Below, in pieces: positions 28,449-35,633 of a DNA stretch of 64,000 bases. The DNA is taken from the NCBI GenBank assembly GCA_020348385.1, contig CP070750.1, positions 185,712-249,711 of the forward strand, read 5' to 3'. The notes beneath the pieces were generated by a model. It made no database searches and was not told the DNA's origin. It worked only from the letters and a program-made list of their open reading frames with translations. Source of the DNA: Candidatus Aminicenantota bacterium. GTDB taxonomy: Bacteria; Acidobacteriota; Aminicenantia; Aminicenantales; Aminicenantaceae. The translations under genes and the position numbers were made by a program. Numbering within the stretch: the first letter of the stretch is position 1; the number at the start of each line of letters is the position of its first letter.

Positions 28449-29261
28449 TTATAATGGCCTGTGGCAGAGCAAGCACGTTTCGTTTGTCCTCCCAGCATGA
28501 TCCTCAGGAACTCTTGTTGCCCCTGCGATGCCTTCTCCATGACATATGAGGCAATCTTGGTTTCCATCAACTTCATGAGGAAGCTCGTGTTTGGCAAGCT
28601 CAGCTTCATCCACAACAGTCTTATGGCAGAGACGGCATTGGCCGTTGTTCACGCCGGCATGGTCAGAAGGCATACCAGGGACTCCTGACATTTCACCTTT
28701 GTGACATTTAAAGCAGTTCTCCACCCCTGTCAAAGGATGAAGAACAGATAAAGGCGGAATAGCTGCCTTGTGATGGCATCCAGTGCACTCAGTGGGACCC
28801 ACTTGTTCTTCCTTATGGCAGCTAATGCAGCGCAAATGGTAAACATGTTCTAGCCCAGGTTTGCGTAAATCACTTGGATCGAAAGAAGCAGCGTGACACT
28901 CCTGGCAAGGAGGAGTTTCATCTCCGCTTTCATGGTGGCAAACAGTGCATTCTGAAAATTCTATATGCATGTCATGGTCGAATAAGGCTGGTCCGTACAT
29001 TTCCACTAGAATCGCTGGATTGATGAATGGCATTTCTTTTTCCTCAGGAGCTGGGGCATATCGGGGCTGCTGGACGATGCTGTAAGCAGCCAAGCCGGCA
29101 AGGCCTATCGAAAGGATGACCAATACAATAACCCTTAGCCCGAGTCTTTTTCCTTTTGGGAATAACACTTGCCAAAATGCGATGAATCCAATCATGAAGG
29201 CGATTGCGATTAGGTAGCTTGTCCCTTTTGTAAAAGTTAAGAATTCAAGCAAAGTATTCAT
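28449..29261 (-). CDS. Membrane-anchored octahaem cytochrome c of the NrfD module
   Basis: 270 residues. Two N-terminal hydrophobic segments (SYLIAIAFMIGFIAFWQVLF and VIVLVILSIGLAGLAAYSI) anchor a periplasmic domain with eight CXXCH motifs (CTVCH, CQECH, CISCH, CTGCH, CFKCH, CRLCH, CLICH, CLLCH), several followed by a second His as in c3/c7-type bis-His haems. It is the first gene of the octahaem-FeS-NrfD operon and the likely exit point for electrons from that complex. The TTGGAGGAG site directly before ATG 29261 selects this start over the in-frame ATG at 29285. The operon promoter is predicted at 29516-29544. Confidence 0.87.
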   Translation of the reverse strand: MNTLLEFLTFTKGTSYLIAIAFMIGFIAFWQVLFPKGKRLGLRVIVLVILSIGLAGLAAYSIVQQPRYAPAPEEKEMPFINPAILVEMYGPALFDHDMHIEFSECTVCHHESGDETPPCQECHAASFDPSDLRKPGLEHVYHLRCISCHKEEQVGPTECTGCHHKAAIPPLSVLHPLTGVENCFKCHKGEMSGVPGMPSDHAGVNNGQCRLCHKTVVDEAELAKHELPHEVDGNQDCLICHGEGIAGATRVPEDHAGRTNETCLLCHRPL

Positions 29262-29471
29262 TTTCTCCTCCAATTGACCGCTCATAAATGCTCATATATT
29301 TTTACCCTTATCCACCATATATGTGTCAGCATGCCATTCCATTGCATTGATCCTGCGAGAGTGAAAAGGGGTGGAATTCTTTGTGAACAAGGTCAAAGCT
29401 TAATGATTTCAATCCTATAAGTGTTTGAATGTATGCGCGTGAAGATGTCCTATTAAATTTATTAAATCTAT

Positions 29472-29510
29472 TGTAATTATAAGTAACGTATTGTAAACAT
29501 TATAATTACA
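29472..29510. promoter_or_regulatory. Inverted repeat at the transcription start of the octahaem operon
   Basis: Perfect 11-base arms TGTAATTATAA (29472-29482) and TTATAATTACA (29500-29510) with a 17-base spacer. They begin almost exactly at the start site predicted from the promoter at 29516-29544. This is a likely operator for a dimeric repressor; an RNA hairpin is the alternative. Confidence 0.5.
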
Positions 29511-29515
29511 CTCGA

Positions 29516-29544
29516 ATTTTATTGGGGGGAATTCTTTTTGTCAA
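29516..29544 (-). promoter_or_regulatory. Sigma-70-type promoter for octahaem-FeS-NrfD operon
   Basis: Minus-strand TTGACA (29544-29539), 17-base spacer, TAAAAT (29521-29516). It lies about 250 bases before the first start codon, leaving an unusually long leader. Confidence 0.6.
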
Positions 29545-29746
29545 TAAGAGAATTTCAGATAAGAATTTCAGTAGACTTGTTATGAGGATTCGATATTTGT
29601 AGGAGAAAACGCTAGAACACGATGTGATAATTGAGTTTAAGCCTCCCTTCACCTAGCTTGTGGGGCCGCTCAAATGTTCATTATAGAACTACGGATTTAG
29701 GTTGTCATGTTTGTGCCAGCAGATAGAAAGGACAAAAGCGAATTGT

Positions 29747-29770
29747 AAAGGGGCGATATAACAGCCCTTT
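29747..29770. terminator. Weak hairpin after the NapC-like gene
   Basis: AAAGGGGC (29747-29754) and GCCCTTT (29764-29770) can pair with one bulge around a 9-base loop. The T-rich tail is on the plus strand, whereas the neighbouring gene ends on the minus strand, so its role as a terminator for that gene is doubtful. Confidence 0.3.
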
Positions 29771-29778
29771 TTATTTGA

Positions 29779-31776
29779 TTATTCGAGATTTCCTAGAGAT
29801 CCTAGCTTATATTTCAAATCTGTCAAGGTTTCTTCGATGAACATATAATTGTGGATCCCGATACTCCCATCGAGCTTGATCGTTTGCAGTTCTTTTTCGA
29901 TCCCTCTAAGGATATCGCGCTCCTGAGGAGTCAGTGTGAGATTTCTTTTTTCCTTTATGGAATCGGAAGTGGAGTCGATTAATTCTCTGATTGTGGTTTG
30001 CCACTCCGTATGCATCTCTGCGTAATCCTCATCGTGGCACTCAGCACATTTTCCTTTATCCGAGCGATAGATTTTCTTATTGTCTCCCAGATGGCAATCC
30101 AGACATTCCACTTCAGCCTCAGCCATAATGTCCATCGGAATTTCGTGGCCATTCATTTCCCCGCCTTCGTAATAGGTTTTTTGTAATGTATGGCAGCTGC
30201 CGCAGTCGATATCTGCATCTTTGTGGTGGCAGGTGGCACAGCTCTGTTTGGTAGCGATGAATTCTCCGTGTGTCCGGACGTTGGAGTGGCAGCTGGAACA
30301 ATCGATCTTCTGTTCGATCAAGTGGTTCTTGTGGGGAAAATTCAAACCGAAAATCTCTTTATTGATTTCTTCGATCCCTGTGTGACAATTCGCACAAAGC
30401 GTAGGAATCTCGCTTGATACGATCTGAAAGGCTTGAGGCTTGTATCCGGATTCGACGACTTGTAAGGCTTCGAGCATCTTGTTGTATGACGCCATCAGAA
30501 GCTCCTGGGAAAAGGTCACGTTGTGAACGCTCTTCCCCTGTTCGACGATCTCGATGTTGAAATCTGCCTCATCGAGCAAAGATTCAGCATCGGGTTTCTT
30601 CCCATGATTCGTCCTCGTTATTACTTGATTAACTTGTCTGTATATTGACTTGATCTGACCTAATTTTTTTGCCGTCGATTCCTCCCAACCCTTTAAAATC
30701 CTGGCAAAACCCTTCCCGTGACAGGATTCACAAGCATTGGCATCGGAAACCAGTGTGTCGCTTGTGATCAAAGTTCCACCATGTTCCTCATGGAAGATGT
30801 GACAGCCTTTGCAGCTAAGCCCTTTTTCCAGCATGACGTTGGGCATGGGGTGGTCAAGGCCTTTACCACCCTCTCCTATGTACAGGATTTTTTGGGCTTT
30901 GTGATAATCCGTGTGGCAGGAGCCACAGTCTGCAATAGCGTCGATATCCTTTACGATCTTGTGCTGGATTTCCAGATGGCATTGGTTACATTCGATTTTA
31001 TCCTGATAAATATGTTCCGTGTGCATGAGGTCTGTGTCCTCGTATTTATCCAGCCTCTCCTGTTCTCCGTGGCATTTGTAACAGTTCTCCCGAGGGACTT
31101 CGCCATCTCCAAAAATAGTGTTGCTGTGGCATTTATCACATGAGAAACCATTATCAAAGACCAGGGTGTGATTATACCGGGGAGATTGGGGACCTACGAG
31201 GGTCTCTTTCGTGTGGCAATGACTGCAGTTGTCGATCTGTGGGTAATATTCGCTTTCTTTGAAATGACAGATGAAACAGGAACTCTCCGTGACTGTTATG
31301 TGCTCACCCTGTACGATCTGAGAGTGACAGCTCGTGCACTGGAGCTGCTTGCCTCTTTTGAGGTCCTCGAAATGGATTTTATGATCGAATGCGACATTGT
31401 TGAACAGTACCTGACCTTCCAGGAGCCTTTTGTCATGACATCCCTCTTTGAGGCAGCTGTCGTCCCTAATCTCAGCCCACGGCTTGGATTTGACATACAG
31501 TTTTGTCCAGTAGCGGCCGACCATGACCAATCCTTCGATCTTTTTCCTCAATTTTGACCGGATGCCGCCTCCTGGAGGATAATGACACACACTGCACTCG
31601 ACATCCTTATGAGAGGATGTTTCCCAACTATTGAAAAAAGGTTTCATGTAGTGGCAAGAGGCACAAAAATTCGAGTGGGACGTGAATTCTACAGAGCCTA
31701 CAGCGACGATTACAAAAAAGACAACTAGGCTGAGGAGAATGATGAGTCTTTTTTTCTTTTTTTTCCTATTTTGCAT
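29779..31776 (-). CDS. NapC/NirT-type multihaem cytochrome c with 17-18 haems (ImcH-like)
   Basis: 665 residues. One N-terminal membrane anchor (LIILLSLVVFFVIVAVGSVE) is followed by a NapC/NirT-type quinol-dehydrogenase start (FCASCHYMKPFFNSW...VECSVCHYPPG). I count 17 CXXCH motifs plus one CX4CH (CLKEGCH, about residue 108). A helical stretch without haem motifs (about 360-455) splits the haem region in two, and the last ~80 residues are also haem-free. Geobacter ImcH is an inner-membrane NapC-type protein with seven haems, needed for high-potential extracellular acceptors; this looks like a much extended relative. It sits directly after ccsA and resB, so it is probably co-transcribed with cytochrome maturation genes. 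AGGAAG precedes the ATG. Confidence 0.87.
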   Translation of the reverse strand: MQNRKKKKKRLIILLSLVVFFVIVAVGSVEFTSHSNFCASCHYMKPFFNSWETSSHKDVECSVCHYPPGGGIRSKLRKKIEGLVMVGRYWTKLYVKSKPWAEIRDDSCLKEGCHDKRLLEGQVLFNNVAFDHKIHFEDLKRGKQLQCTSCHSQIVQGEHITVTESSCFICHFKESEYYPQIDNCSHCHTKETLVGPQSPRYNHTLVFDNGFSCDKCHSNTIFGDGEVPRENCYKCHGEQERLDKYEDTDLMHTEHIYQDKIECNQCHLEIQHKIVKDIDAIADCGSCHTDYHKAQKILYIGEGGKGLDHPMPNVMLEKGLSCKGCHIFHEEHGGTLITSDTLVSDANACESCHGKGFARILKGWEESTAKKLGQIKSIYRQVNQVITRTNHGKKPDAESLLDEADFNIEIVEQGKSVHNVTFSQELLMASYNKMLEALQVVESGYKPQAFQIVSSEIPTLCANCHTGIEEINKEIFGLNFPHKNHLIEQKIDCSSCHSNVRTHGEFIATKQSCATCHHKDADIDCGSCHTLQKTYYEGGEMNGHEIPMDIMAEAEVECLDCHLGDNKKIYRSDKGKCAECHDEDYAEMHTEWQTTIRELIDSTSDSIKEKRNLTLTPQERDILRGIEKELQTIKLDGSIGIHNYMFIEETLTDLKYKLGSLGNLE

Positions 31777-31835
31777 AGCTTCTTCCTGAGTGCTTTAAAT
31801 AAATTTAGATCAAATGGCTCCTTTGTCCTACCCTA

Positions 31836-32654
31836 TTACGCATAACTGTGGAGTCCGGCCAGAAGGTAGTTCACACCGAAGTAGGTGAACAAGGCCGCAA
31901 GGAAACCGATAATGGCGATAAGGGCGGATCGGCGGCCTTTCCATCCCATCACGATTCTTGTATGGAGATACAGGGCAAAAACGAACCAAGTGATCAGGCT
32001 CCAAGTTTCTTTAGGATCCCAGCTCCAGTAGCTGCCCCATGCCTTGTACGCCCAGACCATGCCGAATACCAGGCCTCCCAGAGTAAAAAGGGGAAAACCG
32101 ACAGCAACACATCTATAGCTGATGGAATCCAGTTTTTCAGCCGTTATGGCGCCTTCCTTGGCAACTCCTTTTTTCTCTCTGGAATCAGCAACCAAATACA
32201 TGATGCTCGTGACGAAAGCCACGGCAAAGAAGGCTTCGCCCAAAAGTGTCACCGAAACATGCAGCCATAACCAATAACTTTGGAGAGCTGGCATGAGGGG
32301 AGCGGCCTCATCGGGCATCAGCGGAGATGATGCTAAGGCCATGATGCCGATGATGATCAGCATCAAGTAGGGTCCCGCTTTCCGAATGTTGTATTTGTAC
32401 TCGATGATGATGTAGGCCAAAGCTCCAGACCAGGCTAGAAAGGAAAGAGATTCGTACATGTTGGTGAAAGGGGCATGTCCGCTCTCGATCGTCCTCCAGA
32501 TCAGTGCAAGGGTATGGACAAAAAATCCAACGGTCACCACTGATAAACCGGTTTTGGCGGCACTTTCCTTTTTCGAGAACAAAAAAACAAAGTAAAAGAA
32601 AGCAGCGATGAAATAAACAGCAAATGTGATTAGAAATAGAGTTGATTCGTTCAT
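31836..32654 (-). CDS. ccsA: Cytochrome c maturation protein CcsA/ResC (system II)
   Basis: 272 residues with about eight membrane helices and the tryptophan-rich haem-handling WWD signature GSYWSWDPKETWSLITWF, flanked by conserved histidines (LHVSVTLLGEAFFAVAF and ALYLHTR). With ResB it forms the system II synthase that exports haem and attaches it to CXXCH sites in the periplasm. The start overlaps the resB stop by four bases. Its position inside the cytochrome island fits the heavy demand for haem attachment from about 80 sites. Confidence 0.93.
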   Translation of the reverse strand: MNESTLFLITFAVYFIAAFFYFVFLFSKKESAAKTGLSVVTVGFFVHTLALIWRTIESGHAPFTNMYESLSFLAWSGALAYIIIEYKYNIRKAGPYLMLIIIGIMALASSPLMPDEAAPLMPALQSYWLWLHVSVTLLGEAFFAVAFVTSIMYLVADSREKKGVAKEGAITAEKLDSISYRCVAVGFPLFTLGGLVFGMVWAYKAWGSYWSWDPKETWSLITWFVFALYLHTRIVMGWKGRRSALIAIIGFLAALFTYFGVNYLLAGLHSYA

Positions 32655-34000
32655 TGTGATCTCCTGAAGGACACCATGATCCGCTTGAATTCCGATTCAA
32701 GAGCCAGTTTGCTTTTTGCTGATCTTCCTGCAGAAATAATCTCGGTTTTGCCCTCTTTTTCCATTAAGATGAGGCGTATATCCCTTGGGGGCCAGTAGAA
32801 AGCCAAAAACAGCCCGATCATAAGAAGTGTGCACCCCACCCATATATAGTTCACGCCGGGATCCTTGGCCATCTGGATGCCGGAATACTGGGATGTCTGG
32901 ATGTCTTTGAATTCGAACTTATAGTCGGCCTCTTCCTCTGAGTGCATCTGCGAAAAATCGGGGAATTTTGCGAATATCCATCCCGAGGAAATTTTATCCT
33001 CGCCGCGATACACTTCGATGAAAACAGCCGGATTGTTGGGGTTTAAAGAGCGAGTCCTGGGTTGGTTCCCGTCGATGATAAAGTCAGGCAGGAACTGGAG
33101 GGCCTTGAATTCCAGGTTCTCCTCATCCCAAATCACCTTTTCTCCCAACCTGACAAAAGCATTCTTTTGGGAAGAAGGATCCGATGTCTTTATCGCCCAT
33201 ATTTCCAGGGTCGGATTCTGCCAATCCCAGCCATAGCTGCTCTGGTAGAAGACATATCCCTTGTAGGTCAGAGGATGATTAACCTCAATAGTCTTTGTGA
33301 GGCGTGGGTTGTCATCCTCCATGACTGTGAGGGTGCTTTTCCAGTCTTTGACGCTGCCGTTCGGATGATATTCTGTTTCGAATTTGTCCAATTGGAGTTT
33401 GAAATCGGCACCAAGAACCGGGACGATTTCCCCTTCTGAAATATTAATGTTTGTCCGGAAGCCACTGAAGCCGCTGATGATTCCACCGATCAGGATAACC
33501 AGAAGCCCAAGATGGACGATATCTGAGCCGAAGATGCCGAGGATCTTTTTCCTTGCTAAAAGATGGACTTCTGCTTCCTTTCTCGTTTCTTTAATCTTGT
33601 AATGGGCGGATCGCAACCCTTTCTTTAATTCCCCTTCGCTCTTCTCCAAGTTCCCTTTCCTAGAGAATCTATCCTGGATTTTGGCTGCTAAAAGTGTTTG
33701 ATTTTCGAATTCCAGATTCGGTTTGAATGCTCTCCTGAACTTAGCAGCAAGGCGGGTCAGCGTGCAGATCACAATGTTCAGGGAAAACAGAAAAAGAAGG
33801 GCGATAAACCACCAGGAATGATACAGGTCCGTTATTTCAAGCCGGATCAGGAGCTCGGATAATTGACCGTACAGTGCCCCATACTCCTCGGCACTTCTCA
33901 ACTGAGGAATAAAGGTCCCGATCATAGACGCGGCCGTGATGATGATTATCAGAAAAATGGCTAGTTTTACAGAACTTAAAAATCTTATTAATGATTTCAT
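32651..34000 (-). CDS. resB: Cytochrome c maturation protein ResB/Ccs1 (system II)
   Basis: 449 residues. ResB-like features are the N-terminal membrane segments (VKLAIFLIIIITAASMIGTFIPQ, the family's typical opening, and WWFIALLFLFSLNIVICTLTRL), a large periplasmic domain (about 180-390, HPLTYKGYVFYQSSYG) and a last membrane helix (NYIWVGCTLLMIGLFLAFYW). It partners CcsA to reduce apocytochrome cysteines and attach haem. It is the first gene of the resB-ccsA-NapC-like run, behind the promoter at 34038-34066. Confidence 0.92.
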   Translation of the reverse strand: MKSLIRFLSSVKLAIFLIIIITAASMIGTFIPQLRSAEEYGALYGQLSELLIRLEITDLYHSWWFIALLFLFSLNIVICTLTRLAAKFRRAFKPNLEFENQTLLAAKIQDRFSRKGNLEKSEGELKKGLRSAHYKIKETRKEAEVHLLARKKILGIFGSDIVHLGLLVILIGGIISGFSGFRTNINISEGEIVPVLGADFKLQLDKFETEYHPNGSVKDWKSTLTVMEDDNPRLTKTIEVNHPLTYKGYVFYQSSYGWDWQNPTLEIWAIKTSDPSSQKNAFVRLGEKVIWDEENLEFKALQFLPDFIIDGNQPRTRSLNPNNPAVFIEVYRGEDKISSGWIFAKFPDFSQMHSEEEADYKFEFKDIQTSQYSGIQMAKDPGVNYIWVGCTLLMIGLFLAFYWPPRDIRLILMEKEGKTEIISAGRSAKSKLALESEFKRIMVSFRRSQ

Positions 34001-34037
34001 TTTATTATATAAATGAGGAATCTTATAATAGCTATTA

Positions 34038-34066
34038 ATAATATAGGATTAATTAGTTTTTTGCAA
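34038..34066 (-). promoter_or_regulatory. Candidate promoter for resB-ccsA-NapC-like operon
   Basis: Minus-strand TTGCAA (34066-34061), 17-base spacer, TATTAT (34043-34038), about 37 bases before the resB start. The surrounding 225-base gap is AT-rich and shows nothing else clear. Confidence 0.45.
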
Positions 34067-34225
34067 CCTTATTTTGGCTACTTTAACAGACTAGTGGTTC
34101 TGGATTAATAGCTCTTATTTGGAGTTCTGATGGCTTATATATGAAAGGGACTTATTAACCTCGAACGATTCTCTTTTTTCTTAAAATCAATCAGGCGATT
34201 CGCTGTATTTTATGCCTGTAAATTT

Positions 34226-35458
34226 TTAATGTTTTTGGCGAAGCTCCTCTGCCATCATCTTGATCTCAGAAAGGTCTCTCTGCATCTCGCTCCATCCGTA
34301 CCACAGCGCATAATCAGGGTTGGCGTGAAAAGTCCCCTGGAATGTCCTCATCCGGTGTTCGAGAAACATAACAAACAACTGCTGTTCTATGAGTGTGGGA
34401 GCGTCATGGAAAGTGAGGAGATCGGGGAATGGATAAGCATAGTTTTCGGGCTTCGGAAGGATCCCATCCTTGTACAATCCTGCAATCACCAGTATGGCTT
34501 CTGCCATCAAGCGGTCTGCAGCCTTTATCATCTGATCGCCTTTTTCAAGTTCTGCCTTGGCAAAATTCAATGAGTGGCATTGATTACAGGTCTTCAGCAT
34601 CTTTTCCCTTTCTTTTAGCCAATCTTCCTGCGTAAGCCGTGCCACGTTGGCTGCTTTGACAACGTCCAGTCTACCCGTTGGATTGCCATCGGGATCGAGC
34701 ACTCCCAGCGCTTGGAGGATGGTTGCCCGGTCTTGTGCCCATTGTTTGTCTTCAGGCATCGGCAGTCGAACCGCAAGGAACCCCCATCCAGTCATGACGG
34801 CGTGGTTGCCTTCTTGCATGTGGCAGGTCTGACATGTGGGAGCGGCAACGGTTTCGGGCAAGGTTTTATTCTGCTTCAAAAGATACCGAACGCCATGTTT
34901 GGATCCGGAATACATCTCCCATTGGGGATGGTCGAATCCCATGTGGCAGGTCTGACATGCTTGAGGCTGCCTGGCTTCCTGGACGGAAAACGCGTGCCGG
35001 GTATGACAGGCATCGCAAGATGCCATCCCGAATCCTGCCCCGGTCTTCTTTATCTCCTTTATTTCTGCTTCTGTTTTTATCCCGATCTTGTGACATCCTC
35101 CGCACCCCTTCATCCCCTCCATCAGGGCCATGGGTTGCCAGTGTGAGGTGGGCATGGCTTTCATAGCAGCCCAGGCGGCAGCGTGTTTGCCTGCCATGAA
35201 CTGCTCGACTTTTTCCTCATGGCAGTTGGCGCAGGTCGTAGGTGTGGGGATCTGCACTTTTTCCACATCATACGGATCCTTATGGTCTTCCCCGTGACAA
35301 ACGGAGCATCCGACCTCGTTTTGACTGTGTTTGCTCAACTGCCAATCTGAAACGATGTTGGGGGTGGTATCCTTGTGACAGTTCACGCACTCTTGAGCGT
35401 GTGCTGTCGTGAAGGAAAGAAGTCCGATCATTACCAGTAAAAAAACCGCTTTTTTCAT
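34226..35458 (-). CDS. Octahaem cytochrome c, hydroxylamine oxidoreductase-like
   Basis: 410 residues with a Sec signal (MKKAVFLLVMIGLLSFTTAHA) and eight CXXCH motifs (CVNCH, CSVCH, CANCH, CGGCH, CDACH, CQTCH, CQTCH, CNQCH) followed by a long haem-free helical C-terminus ending in NPDYALWYGWSEMQRDL. This is the layout of the HAO/multihaem cytochrome family. Members without the tyrosine cross-link act as reductases of nitrite, hydroxylamine or similar; I cannot decide whether that tyrosine is present. It has its own promoter (35532-35560) and follows a strong terminator, so it is transcribed separately from the conduit operon. AGGAGGG precedes the ATG. Confidence 0.85.
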   Translation of the reverse strand: MKKAVFLLVMIGLLSFTTAHAQECVNCHKDTTPNIVSDWQLSKHSQNEVGCSVCHGEDHKDPYDVEKVQIPTPTTCANCHEEKVEQFMAGKHAAAWAAMKAMPTSHWQPMALMEGMKGCGGCHKIGIKTEAEIKEIKKTGAGFGMASCDACHTRHAFSVQEARQPQACQTCHMGFDHPQWEMYSGSKHGVRYLLKQNKTLPETVAAPTCQTCHMQEGNHAVMTGWGFLAVRLPMPEDKQWAQDRATILQALGVLDPDGNPTGRLDVVKAANVARLTQEDWLKEREKMLKTCNQCHSLNFAKAELEKGDQMIKAADRLMAEAILVIAGLYKDGILPKPENYAYPFPDLLTFHDAPTLIEQQLFVMFLEHRMRTFQGTFHANPDYALWYGWSEMQRDLSEIKMMAEELRQKH

Positions 35459-35531
35459 TATTCCCTCCTAATCCTTGTGGTTATTACTCAACAATCTCAT
35501 AACATCCATTAATGGATGAATTGTCTGATTT

Positions 35532-35560
35532 AGAATATCGAATTACTCAAGTATTTTCAA
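35532..35560 (-). promoter_or_regulatory. Candidate promoter for the HAO-like octahaem gene
   Basis: Minus-strand TTGAAA (35560-35555), 17-base spacer, TATTCT (35537-35532). It lies just after the terminator of the upstream operon and about 75 bases before the start codon. Confidence 0.5.
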
Positions 35561-35579
35561 CAATAAATTTAATTTTTAG

Positions 35580-35612
35580 AAAAAAAAAGGGCGGCATTTG
35601 TATGCCGCCCTT
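35580..35612 (-). terminator. Strong intrinsic terminator of the porin-cytochrome operon
   Basis: An 11-base-pair perfect stem (AAGGGCGGCAT at 35587-35597 with ATGCCGCCCTT at 35602-35612) and a 4-base loop, followed on the minus strand by a run of nine U residues (35588-35580). It lies about 20 bases past the decahaem gene stop. Confidence 0.9.
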
Positions 35613-35633
35613 AGGTATTCTACTTGATCTATT

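Larger units (their letters stand above)
29262..29778. other. Long AT-rich intergenic region between cytochrome operons
   Basis: About 517 bases without a convincing gene on either strand. It holds a predicted minus-strand promoter (29516-29544), an inverted repeat at the predicted transcription start (29472-29510), a predicted leader of about 250 bases for the octahaem operon, and a hairpin (29747-29770) after the NapC-like gene. Short frames exist but none has a ribosome binding site and protein-like sequence. Confidence 0.6.

Noticed and set aside
29701..29730. Minus-strand sigma-54-like TGGCAC at 29718-29713
   Set aside because: The -12 element reads TGAC instead of TTGC, so the match is incomplete; a good sigma-70-type promoter lies nearby.
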